A DNA stretch of 56,537 nucleotides from an uncultured Prevotella sp. (GTDB taxonomy: Bacteria; Bacteroidota; Bacteroidia; Bacteroidales; Bacteroidaceae). The notes under the pieces are model-generated. The model was not told where the DNA came from, searched no databases, and was given only the letters and a program-made list of their open reading frames with translations. Of this stretch, positions 1-7,056 are shown piece after piece (position 1 is the stretch's first letter; every line of letters starts with the position of its first letter). The position numbers were made by a program, and so were the translations under genes. The stretch spans positions 1-56,537 of the forward strand of contig CALCVP010000082.1 in NCBI GenBank assembly GCA_937907705.1. The letters run 5' to 3'.

Positions 1-57
1 TGGCTGGCAGCGGAAAGCCGCTTAGCCTTTATCTCAAATTTTAACGAACTATTGTAA
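1..57 (+). CDS. Possible C-terminal end of an upstream gene (partial)
   Basis: The first reading frame is open from the window edge to a TAA at 55-57 and gives 18 residues ending in ISNFNELL. The next gene lies on the other strand and ends at 126, so a gene converging from the left would fit. Nothing identifies the family, and an open frame this short could be chance. Confidence 0.25.
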   Translation, partial: WLAAESRLAFISNFNELL

Positions 58-125
58 TACCATACACTATTGAGTTTTCATTGATTATTGGCAAATAAGT
101 GTTCTTCTATTGATTGAGTACCTAC

Positions 126-599
126 TTAATAGTTTTTCATGATATTCTGATACCTCTCACGTTCCTTGCCTGTCTTGCGCTTTTGGTTACGGTCAAACCA
201 CTTAAAAAAGTCAAAACCTCCAGGCTGACGCGGCACTGAAGAGGCTGATTTTACCACTGTATGTCGTATATCAAAGCCTATTTTGGGCTTATGACCAATA
301 ATCAGCACATCGTCTACGGCATTGAGCTTGGGCAGTAGCCATACGGTATCTCTCACTTCCGACCGCTTCAAAACACGGTTCTCATAGTTTACATGCGACA
401 CGGTAACACTGCTGCAAGACTTGTCTATAAAGAAGCGTCCTCTGTAATCAGTGGTTACCACCCCTTTGGGATTGACAAAGATATTGGCTTTTGCCACAGG
501 CATACGTGTCTCCATGTCGTAAACCACACCCGACAGTTGGGCATGAGCCATCAGCGAAGCACTCAACAAGAGTGCGGTTTCTACATATTTTACTTTCAT
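126..599 (-). CDS. Small secreted protein with a carboxypeptidase-regulatory-like domain
   Basis: A 157-residue protein. A hydrophobic signal peptide (about residues 4-20, ending AHAQ) is followed by LSGVVYDMETRMPVAKANI, the start of a CarboxypepD_reg-like beta-sandwich that continues through the strand TDYRGRFFI and ends near residue 100. The tail is basic and low in complexity (FFKWFDRNQKRKTGKERERYQ). Such domains usually sit at the front of TonB receptors or stand alone as secreted proteins in Bacteroidetes; here there is no barrel. An in-frame ATG also exists at 611, but a TActTTTGT element on the minus strand at 618-626 would start the transcript at about that ATG, so the second ATG (599), with a leader of about 12 bases, is preferred. 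Function is unknown; envelope location is inferred. Confidence 0.72.
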   Translation of the reverse strand: MKVKYVETALLLSASLMAHAQLSGVVYDMETRMPVAKANIFVNPKGVVTTDYRGRFFIDKSCSSVTVSHVNYENRVLKRSEVRDTVWLLPKLNAVDDVLIIGHKPKIGFDIRHTVVKSASSVPRQPGGFDFFKWFDRNQKRKTGKERERYQNIMKNY

Positions 600-617
600 A
601 TTGTTTTCCATTCCATT

Positions 618-626
618 ACAAAAGTA
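618..626 (-). promoter_or_regulatory. Bacteroidales-type -7 element
   Basis: Reads TActTTTGT on the minus strand, about 19 bases ahead of the preferred start at 599. A weak TTG lies about 21 bases further upstream. Confidence 0.5.
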
Positions 627-913
627 AATATTTTACAACAAATACGACAACAAACAGTCTTTTATTAAGATTGTTTTCATTAACTTGACGCAGTATAACA
701 ATAGTTTGTCAAAGCACCATACAAATGCAAAGAACAGTTATTTATTCGCCGTTCATGGATATGAAACCTGCTTTTTAACGGCAAAAGCACAAAGAACTGA
801 CCTAACAGCACAGCCCTTGCAGTTGACCCACATGCCAACTACAAGACAAAGAACAATTAGGCACATAGACTAAAAGGAAATGCAAGCATCCGCCTATGGG
901 CAAACAAAAGCTA

Positions 914-1023
914 TGCAATCGTGTTCCAATTGCACTGCTCTTGCTGTATGATTGCAATGCAATTGGAACACGAAAGCAGTGCAATCATCATGCGATTGCA
1001 CTGCTTTCGGAGTACGGCATTGT
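914..1023. repeat. Degenerate 22-bp tandem array with internal dyads (array 1)
   Basis: Five 22-base units begin at 914, 936, 958, 980 and 1002. Each starts TGC; units 1 and 4 start TGCAATC and end ATTGCAC, unit 3 starts TGCAATTGG, and units 2 and 5 start TGCT. TTGCACTGCT recurs exactly 66 bases apart (930 and 996). The array also forms two perfect inverted repeats: 919-934 with 958-973 (16 bp) and 971-986 with 994-1009 (16 bp, 7-base loop). It lies in the gene-free stretch 627-1124, where I see no convincing gene. Confidence 0.8.
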
Positions 1024-1124
1024 TTGAATCGTAAAACAACAGTTCTAACAAGAAGGAATACAAGCAATGATTTGGCAGAATCCATGATTACTGCACATCC
1101 TGCAATCAGTTGGTTTCCTGCCAC

Positions 1125-1718
1125 TTACAACTCAACATTCAGTAGTTTTTGAGCCAAAGGTGCATAATAAGCTTTTACCTCTTCGGCTGTAGGAGTGTGT
1201 CCACCCGGAAAATGATAAGCATGCGTATAATGCTGCAAGAACAAAGACTCATAATGCGCCAAGGTATCGTTAACGCCGAAAAGTCCCCATATATGCTCTT
1301 TACCTACTGCTGTACAATGGTCAAACTGGGTAGCTTGCAATTGGGCAAACTCATTGATAAGCGCATCGTCAATCACAAAGTTTTGGCAACCATCCCGGCG
1401 AGGGGCCTTATACTGTTGAGGGCCTTTGCGAGGCAACAGAAAGTGGGTCATTTCAAAATAAGGGTTGCCCAACAAGGCAGGAATACCCATAACTGAAGCT
1501 ACTATTTGGGCAAAAAAAGAGCCGCAACTATTGCCGACCAGCAGTTGAGGGCACTCTTTCTGACAGATAGAAAAGACAAAATCAAGAGCCACTTGCGGAT
1601 GAAGCGGCATGTCTGGCGACAAAACCTGTGCCTTACCTTGAAAAGCTTCTTTCAGCGCAAGAGCCGGCACACAACTGCCAGAAGCAAAAAATCCATGTAG
1701 AAATACAATCTTTGTCAT
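1125..1718 (-). CDS. YqiA/YcfP-like alpha/beta-hydrolase (esterase)
   Basis: A 197-residue cytoplasmic alpha/beta-hydrolase without a signal peptide. It opens with MTKIVFLHGFFASG, the first beta strand and HGF oxyanion loop. The nucleophile elbow is GNSCGS at about residues 62-67, and it is followed by the NPYF stretch typical of the YqiA/YcfP family. A late aspartate (GVNDTLAHY, about 149) and a histidine (FPGGHTPT, about 173) complete a plausible Ser-Asp-His triad. Length matches the family (about 190-200). E. coli YqiA is an esterase on short acyl and CoA esters; the substrate here is unknown. It shares a strand with uvrB, which ends 71 bases upstream of its start, so cotranscription is possible. 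Confidence 0.8.
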   Translation of the reverse strand: MTKIVFLHGFFASGSCVPALALKEAFQGKAQVLSPDMPLHPQVALDFVFSICQKECPQLLVGNSCGSFFAQIVASVMGIPALLGNPYFEMTHFLLPRKGPQQYKAPRRDGCQNFVIDDALINEFAQLQATQFDHCTAVGKEHIWGLFGVNDTLAHYESLFLQHYTHAYHFPGGHTPTAEEVKAYYAPLAQKLLNVEL

Positions 1719-1789
1719 AGCTATTTTATATAATACTTATTGTTCGATGCAGCAATAAAGACTGCGCTTGACAATGCAAAAGCAGTTGA

Positions 1790-3835
1790 CTATTGCTTTT
1801 CGTCCAGATGTTTTTGCAGTTTTACCAGTTCATTACGATACTGTGCTGCTTGAATAAAATCAAGCTCCTTAGCCGCCTTCTTCATGAGACGGGTTGTATT
1901 TTCAATGCTTTTCTTGAGCTGCTGCACACTCATGTGCACCACAATAGGATCGGCTGCGAAAGCTGCCTGTTCCGTTTCCATATAAGGCTGATATGCTTTG
2001 GACACCTGCCGTTGCTCTGTTGCATCATGAGGTTGCATAGCCGTGAGGGCATCGCTTCTGATAGCTTTGGTTATCTGTTTAGGCGTAATATGATGCATCT
2101 CATTATAATGCAGTTGCTTAAAGCGGCGGCGCTGTGTCTCGTCAATAGTAAGCTGCATGCTTGCCGTTATGCGATCAGCATACATTATAACCTTTCCGTT
2201 TACATTTCTTGCTGCACGGCCGGCAGTCTGGGTAAGCGAACGGTGAGACCGCAGGAAGCCTTCTTTGTCGGCATCAAGTATAGCCACCAATGACACCTCA
2301 GGCAAGTCAAGGCCTTCACGTAGCAAATTGACACCTACCAGCACATCAAACACGCCCTCTCTGAGGTCATTCATTATTTTCACTCGGTCAAGGGTGGCCA
2401 CATCGCTGTGTATATAGTTAGCCTTTATACCATGATTGAGCAGATATTCTGTAAGCTCTTCTGCCATACGCTTGGTCAGTGTAGTTACCAAGGTACGCTC
2501 TCCACGGTCTATACGGTCCAATATCTCTGCCATCAAATCATCTATTTGGTTCTCGCTGGGGCGCACTTCAATCTCCGGATCCAACAGTCCTGTGGGTCTG
2601 ATAACCTGCTCTACCACTACTCCACCTGCTTCTTGCAATTCGTAGTCGGCAGGAGTAGCAGACACATAGATAACTTGATGTATCATAGAATGAAACTCGT
2701 CAAATGTCAATGGACGGTTGTCAAAAGCGGCAGGCAAGCGGAAACCGAATTCCACCAAATTGGTTTTACGGGCACGGTCGCCACCATACATGGCACTAAT
2801 TTGCGGCACTGTAACATGACTCTCGTCTATCACCATCAGATAATCCTTTGGGAAGAAATCAAGCAAGCAGTAAGGCTTCTCGCCTGGCTGGCGTCCGTCA
2901 AAATAGCGAGAATAGTTTTCTATACCCGAGCAATGCCCCAACTCCTTGATCATCTCCATGTCATATTCCACCCTCTCCTTGATGCGCTGCGCCCTGATAG
3001 GGTCGCCTATCTCTTCAAAGAAAGCGATACGCTGAGTCAAGTCATCCTGTATCTGCCTGATAGCAATATCTGTTTGTTCCTTAGATGTAATAAAGAGGTT
3101 GGCAGGATATATTTGATATTCATCGAAAGAAGCCAACCTGTGAAACGTAACGGCATCCAGCTCTTCGATAGAATCAATCTCGTCATCCCAAAAAGAAACA
3201 CGCAACACATTGTCACTATAAGCCATGAATATGTCTACCGTATCACCTTTCACTCTGAAATTGCCACGTTTTAGCTCAATATCATTTCTTATATAGAGCG
3301 CATCCACTATTCTCCGCAAAAATACATTTCGGTCCAAGGTCTGTCCTTTTTTAATGGAAATAACGCTTTTTGCCATCTCTACCGGACCGCCCATACCATA
3401 AATACATGACACAGAAGATACCACTATCACATCTTTTCGGCCCGACAACAAGGCAGACACGGCAGAAAGGCGCAATCTGTCAATTTCTTCGTTGATGGCA
3501 AGATCTTTCTCTATATAAGTGTCTGTCTGCGGCAAATAGGCTTCTGGCTGGTAATAATCATAATAGGAAACATAGTATTCTACAGCGTTGTCAGGAAAAA
3601 ACGACTTCATCTCGCTGTACAACTGCGCTGCCAAAGTCTTGTTATGGCTAAGAATAAGCGTTGGTTTATTGATATTGGCTATAACATTAGCCACTGTAAA
3701 AGTTTTACCGGAACCTGTTACACCCAATAAAACTTGAGATTTGTCGCCACGGTTTACACCTTCGGTAAGTTCTCTGATAGCCTCAGGTTGGTCGCCTGTA
3801 GGTTTGTAAGCTGATGTAAGTTTAAATCCACTCAT
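1790..3835 (-). CDS. uvrB: Excinuclease ABC subunit B
   Basis: A 681-residue UvrB, the damage-verifying helicase-like subunit of nucleotide excision repair. It is loaded by UvrA and then recruits UvrC. The Walker A motif GVTGSGKT is at residues 38-45. The beta-hairpin that inserts between DNA strands follows at about 90-115 (YYVSYYDYYQPEAYLPQTD). The DESH box is near 339, and the helicase motifs TLTKRMAEEL and QTAGRAARN come later. The C-terminal UVR motif that binds UvrC (LKKSIENTTRLMKKAAKEL) ends the protein. Length is normal and nothing is missing. Open frames on the opposite strand are shadows. No clear TAnnTTTG element lies directly upstream (3836-4000). Confidence 0.98.
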   Translation of the reverse strand: MSGFKLTSAYKPTGDQPEAIRELTEGVNRGDKSQVLLGVTGSGKTFTVANVIANINKPTLILSHNKTLAAQLYSEMKSFFPDNAVEYYVSYYDYYQPEAYLPQTDTYIEKDLAINEEIDRLRLSAVSALLSGRKDVIVVSSVSCIYGMGGPVEMAKSVISIKKGQTLDRNVFLRRIVDALYIRNDIELKRGNFRVKGDTVDIFMAYSDNVLRVSFWDDEIDSIEELDAVTFHRLASFDEYQIYPANLFITSKEQTDIAIRQIQDDLTQRIAFFEEIGDPIRAQRIKERVEYDMEMIKELGHCSGIENYSRYFDGRQPGEKPYCLLDFFPKDYLMVIDESHVTVPQISAMYGGDRARKTNLVEFGFRLPAAFDNRPLTFDEFHSMIHQVIYVSATPADYELQEAGGVVVEQVIRPTGLLDPEIEVRPSENQIDDLMAEILDRIDRGERTLVTTLTKRMAEELTEYLLNHGIKANYIHSDVATLDRVKIMNDLREGVFDVLVGVNLLREGLDLPEVSLVAILDADKEGFLRSHRSLTQTAGRAARNVNGKVIMYADRITASMQLTIDETQRRRFKQLHYNEMHHITPKQITKAIRSDALTAMQPHDATEQRQVSKAYQPYMETEQAAFAADPIVVHMSVQQLKKSIENTTRLMKKAAKELDFIQAAQYRNELVKLQKHLDEKQ

Positions 3836-4044
3836 ATTATAAAATGTAGCATCTCGCTAAGATAAATATCTGCATATTGGGTGACACTGCACCGGTAAAA
3901 GTATCAATAAGCATACATAATACGCCCAAAATATAGATAAAAAGCCTAAAACAGCCCCCCAATAACTATGGTATTGCAAAAATAACAATAAAGCTTCTAA
4001 CATGCCTAAGAAAAGTCTTTTTTTTCTAAAAATAAGTTTAAAAC

Positions 4045-4076
4045 TTTGCTGTTTATAGAATTATATGTAATTTTGC
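4045..4076 (+). promoter_or_regulatory. Promoter of the bamD operon
   Basis: TTTG at 4045-4048, 19 bases, then TAatTTTGC at 4068-4076, the consensus Bacteroidales arrangement. The predicted start leaves a leader of about 12 bases before the ATG at 4094. Confidence 0.8.
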
Positions 4077-4093
4077 AATCCAAACGTGTAATT

Positions 4094-4924
4094 ATGAAGA
4101 AGAAAATTCTTATCGCTACATTGCCTGCCGTCATGCTGTTTTCAGGGTGCGCACACGAATTTAATCAAGTATACAAATCACAAGACTATGATTATAAATA
4201 TGAGTATGCAAAAGAAGCATACGAAAGTGGCAAATACACACAGGCTGCTACACTGCTTCAAGAACTGATAACCATAGAGAAAGGAACAGAAAACGGTGAA
4301 GAGTGCCTGTATATGCAAGCAATGTCGGAATTTCTCAATAAGGACTATGAAAGTGCGTCTTTAGCTTTCAAAACCTATTTCAAGTCTTATCCTAAAGGCA
4401 TCTATGCAGAAATGGCTGCATACGGCATAGGCGAAAGCCTGTACATGTGTACGCCTGAGCCTCGGTTAGACCAAACGGAAACGGTGAATGCCATATCAGC
4501 CTTTCAAGACTATTTGGACATTTTTCCAGATGCCAAGTTGAAAGAAAGAGCGCAAACACGTATCGAGCAGTTGCAGGAAAAGCTGGTTCTGAAAGAACTT
4601 CACTCTGCTCAACTCTACTATAATTTAGGTACTTACTTTGGCAATTGTACCAGTGGTGGCAGCAACTATGAAGCTTGCATCATTACGGCACAGAACGCCA
4701 TTAAAGATTATCCATACAGCAAAGAACGCGAAAAATTTGCCTTACTGGTAATGAAAAGCAAATACGAATTAGCCCAACAGAGCGTAGAAGAGAAAAAGAT
4801 GGACCGATACAGAGATGCCGAAGACGAATGCTATGGCTTTATCAACGAATATCCTGACTCAAAAAACAAAGCCTTGGCTGAGAAATATATTGCACAATGC
4901 AAGAAAATAACAAACGAAAAATAA
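4094..4924 (+). CDS. bamD: Outer membrane assembly lipoprotein BamD
   Basis: A 276-residue lipoprotein of the BAM complex, which folds beta-barrels into the outer membrane. The signal peptide MKKKILIATLPAVMLFSGC ends in a lipobox (FSGC, Cys19). It is followed by TPR-like helical hairpins such as YEYAKEAYESGKYTQAATLL and YESASLAFKTYFKSYPKG, the usual BamD/YfiO layout. The frame stays open 16 codons further upstream, but the promoter overlaps that part and the lipoprotein signal starts at 4094, so this start is used. It leads an operon with the omega-like and DUF4293 genes; this trio is a familiar arrangement in Bacteroidales. Confidence 0.93.
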   Translation: MKKKILIATLPAVMLFSGCAHEFNQVYKSQDYDYKYEYAKEAYESGKYTQAATLLQELITIEKGTENGEECLYMQAMSEFLNKDYESASLAFKTYFKSYPKGIYAEMAAYGIGESLYMCTPEPRLDQTETVNAISAFQDYLDIFPDAKLKERAQTRIEQLQEKLVLKELHSAQLYYNLGTYFGNCTSGGSNYEACIITAQNAIKDYPYSKEREKFALLVMKSKYELAQQSVEEKKMDRYRDAEDECYGFINEYPDSKNKALAEKYIAQCKKITNEK

Positions 4925-4940
4925 ATAAACTCAATATAAA

Positions 4941-5279
4941 ATGGATTACAAGAAGTCAAAAGCCCCTACTAACACAGTAACCCGTAATATTATGGATCTG
5001 TGTGATGAAACAGGTAACATCTACGAGAGTGTAGCAATCATCGCTAAACGTGCTAATCAGATTTCTATTGAAATCAAGCAAGATTTAAGCAAGAAATTGG
5101 CTGAATTTGCTTCTTACAACGATAGCTTAGAAGAAGTGTTTGAGAACAGAGAGCAAATAGAAATCTCAAGATATTACGAGAAGCTTCCAAAGCCAACACT
5201 ACTTGCTACTGAAGAGTTTGTTGAAGGCAACGTGTATTGGCGCGACACTCAGAAAGACACTCAGAAAGACGCACAATGA
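4941..5279 (+). CDS. RNA polymerase omega-like subunit (RpoZ/Rpb6 family)
   Basis: A 112-residue cytoplasmic protein. The stretch NIYESVAIIAKRANQISIEIKQDLSKKL (about residues 28-55) matches the helix of omega/Rpb6 proteins that clamps the beta-prime subunit, and the position directly after bamD is the usual one in Bacteroidales. The C-terminus has a short direct repeat (DTQKDTQKDAQ) encoded by a 12-base duplication at about 5246-5269, so tail length may vary between strains. The stop codon overlaps the next start by four bases (ATGA, 5276-5279), which implies translational coupling. Family assignment is good; a role in polymerase assembly is inferred. Confidence 0.82.
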   Translation: MDYKKSKAPTNTVTRNIMDLCDETGNIYESVAIIAKRANQISIEIKQDLSKKLAEFASYNDSLEEVFENREQIEISRYYEKLPKPTLLATEEFVEGNVYWRDTQKDTQKDAQ

Positions 5280-5728
5280 TACAAAGGAAGCAAACGGTAT
5301 TCCTTTTGGTGGCTTTTATCCTTTCAGCTATTTGTTTATGCTTGCCACTTGCTCATTTTGATCAAGGCATAGGTCAAACAGGTGCTTTATATAATTTGTG
5401 GATTGTGTCGCCAAGTGGTACTCACCAATACCAAGTATGGGCATTGTTTGCAATACTATTGCTCACATGCCCCATCACGCTTGTTGCTGTCTTTTCTTTC
5501 CATAACCGTAAGACACAAAGCAGATACTGCCTTTTCAACATGCTATTATTGTTAGGCTGGTATATTGTATTTGCCGTCTTTGCTACAGGATTAAAAGCAG
5601 CGGCAGGCAATCTTACTTACTCTATTACCGCAGTTTTTCCACTCGTAGCTCTATTGCTCAACTTTATGGCACGCAAGGCCATTTTAGCAGATGAGGCATT
5701 GGTAAAAGCTGCAGATAGAATAAGATAA
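5276..5728 (+). CDS. DUF4293 family membrane protein
   Basis: A 150-residue integral membrane protein with four hydrophobic segments: about 6-26, 54-76, 87-111 and 116-134. The N-terminus MIQRKQTVFLLVAF and a central loop with charged NRKTQSR fit the DUF4293 family, which usually follows bamD and the omega gene. The start is set at 5276, overlapping the previous stop by four bases; a longer frame begins at 5237 but would lie inside the omega gene. No function is known. Coexpression with envelope assembly genes suggests an envelope role, which is inference. Confidence 0.85.
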   Translation: MIQRKQTVFLLVAFILSAICLCLPLAHFDQGIGQTGALYNLWIVSPSGTHQYQVWALFAILLLTCPITLVAVFSFHNRKTQSRYCLFNMLLLLGWYIVFAVFATGLKAAAGNLTYSITAVFPLVALLLNFMARKAILADEALVKAADRIR

Positions 5729-5802
5729 TCTATTTTTGAAAGACAAATGTATTTTATGGCATATTTACATGCCCCCTACACTGCAACAATATTCATAAAA
5801 AG

Positions 5803-5844
5803 GCATGTTTCTTGATGGCGAATACATCAGAAACATGCTTTTTT
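5803..5844 (+). terminator. Intrinsic terminator after the bamD operon
   Basis: GCATGTTTCT-T-GATG pairs with CATCAGAAACATGC (ending at 5838) across a short loop, with one bulged T, followed by a run of T residues. Confidence 0.85.
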
Positions 5845-5912
5845 ATTAGCAATCCATCATCGTTCATTAATCTGTTAAAATATTTTTATTCACCACAAAT
5901 AAATAAAAGCAA

Positions 5913-6698
5913 ATGAAGAAGGCTTTATTCTTTGATATTGATGGCACTTTAGTAAGCTTTGATACACACAAAATACCCACATCTGCCATTAAAGCATTGG
6001 AAGCAGCAAAGGCCAATGGTGCAGGCATTTTCATTGCTACTGGAAGGCCACGGCAACTTGTCAACAACCTTCAAGAAATCGAACACCTCATAGATGGCTA
6101 CATTACGACAAATGGTGGTTATAGCTTCATTGGAAAAAAAGTAGTAAAATGTGTGCCAATACCCCATGAAGACGCTTTAAAATTGGTGCAACTCTCATCA
6201 GAGCTACATTTCCCTGCCATGATTGTAGGCGTCAACAGTTTGACAGTAATCAATCCTGACGAGCAAGTGGATGTAATATTCAAGCAATTGCTAAACGTTC
6301 CTACACTTGGCCTTGAAAACAAAATAGAGTGCGTATTGCAGCAAGATATACTACAACTTACACCTATTATCACACAAGAACAAGAAGACAATATAATGCC
6401 CCAACTGCCAGGCTGCATTTCTGCACGCTGGTATCCGTCTTTTACAGACATAACTGCTCGCGGTGCAGACAAAGGAAGAGCTTTAATGAGCATGGTTCGA
6501 TACCTCCAGTTAGACATTGAAAAAGACGTGATAGCTTTTGGAGATGGCGGAAACGATATGCCCATGCTAAAAACTGCCGGCATAGGAGTGGCCATGGGAA
6601 ACGCTGTTGAGAAAGTAAAAGATATAGCAAATTATGTTACCACAACAGTAGATAATGATGGAATTTACAATGCTCTTGTTCATTTGAATATCATTTAA
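5913..6698 (+). CDS. Cof-type HAD-IIB phosphatase
   Basis: A 261-residue cytoplasmic HAD hydrolase. Motif I is FFDIDGTLV at residues 6-14 (nucleophile Asp8), motif II is the Thr of IATGRP at about 40-45, the lysine of motif III lies in RGADKGRALM (about 185-194), and motif IV is FGDGGNDMPML at about 208-218. The C2B cap between motifs II and III and the late position of GDxxND define the Cof/YbiV subfamily, which dephosphorylates sugar phosphates or similar small metabolites. Length is typical and no motif residue is missing. It has its own unit between two terminators; the substrate cannot be read from context. Confidence 0.92.
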   Translation: MKKALFFDIDGTLVSFDTHKIPTSAIKALEAAKANGAGIFIATGRPRQLVNNLQEIEHLIDGYITTNGGYSFIGKKVVKCVPIPHEDALKLVQLSSELHFPAMIVGVNSLTVINPDEQVDVIFKQLLNVPTLGLENKIECVLQQDILQLTPIITQEQEDNIMPQLPGCISARWYPSFTDITARGADKGRALMSMVRYLQLDIEKDVIAFGDGGNDMPMLKTAGIGVAMGNAVEKVKDIANYVTTTVDNDGIYNALVHLNII

Positions 6699-6746
6699 AC
6701 GGCATTCAAACGCCCTTCAAAAGCCATTAAAACACGTTTTCAATGA
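6692..6746. repeat. 11-bp tandem repeats, TTCAAACGG type
   Basis: Five consecutive 11-base units at 6692, 6703, 6714, 6725 and 6736: CATTTAAACGG, CATTCAAACGC, CCTTCAAAAGC, CATTAAAACAC, GTTTTCAATGA. The first overlaps the stop codon of the HAD gene. The same word pattern recurs at 12752-12795. Confidence 0.65.
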
Positions 6747-6774
6747 CTTTTTTTTTCAAAAAATGAGTAAAAAA

Positions 6775-6807
6775 TTTGCAGGAATAAGAAAAATGCAGTA
6801 CCTTTGC
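6775..6807 (+). promoter_or_regulatory. Promoter of tRNA-Cys
   Basis: TTTG at 6775-6778, 20 bases, then TAccTTTGC at 6799-6807, twenty bases ahead of the mature tRNA. Confidence 0.8.
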
Positions 6808-6826
6808 AACCGCAAATAAGAACAAT

Positions 6827-6897
6827 GGTACCTTGGCCGAGCGGTTAGGTAACGGTCTGCAAAACCGTGTAGAGCAGTTCGACTCTGCTAGGTACCT
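6827..6897 (+). tRNA. tRNA-Cys (GCA)
   Basis: A 71-nt cloverleaf. The acceptor stem GGTACCT pairs with AGGTACC, the anticodon stem ACGGT pairs with ACCGT, and the loop CTGCAAA holds the anticodon GCA. The T arm carries GTTCGAC and the discriminator base is T, as expected for tRNA-Cys. The 3' CCA is not encoded. Confidence 0.97.
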
Positions 6898-6902
6898 CTT
6901 AC

Positions 6903-6941
6903 AAAAGGGGATATATCAATATTGATATATCCCCTTTTCAT
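6903..6941 (+). terminator. Terminator after tRNA-Cys
   Basis: A perfect 36-base palindrome (18-bp arms, 6903-6920 with 6921-6938) built around GGGGATATATC and ending in CCCCTTTTC. It could work in either direction. Confidence 0.75.
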
Positions 6942-7004
6942 TCATACTAATAGCAGAGATAACAGAGGCAATAGTGGATAAAAATTCTGTTTCACTTCAT
7001 TTTT

Positions 7005-7037
7005 TTTGATATTCCGTTAGTCTTGTACTATCTTTGC
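7005..7037 (+). promoter_or_regulatory. Promoter of tamL
   Basis: TTTG at 7005-7008, 20 bases, then TAtcTTTGC at 7029-7037. The predicted leader before the GTG start is only about 13 bases. Confidence 0.78.
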
Positions 7038-7056
7038 ACTCTAATTAGCAAATAAA

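Noticed and set aside
914..1023. CRISPR array
   Set aside because: Units are 22 bases with degenerate sequence throughout; there are no constant repeats separated by unique spacers and no cas genes. The same holds for the other 22-bp arrays.
2408..3274. 288-codon frame opposite uvrB
   Set aside because: Shadow of a highly conserved gene; no domain. The same applies to long antisense frames at 26336-27196 (TPR gene) and 29671-30522 (GH115).
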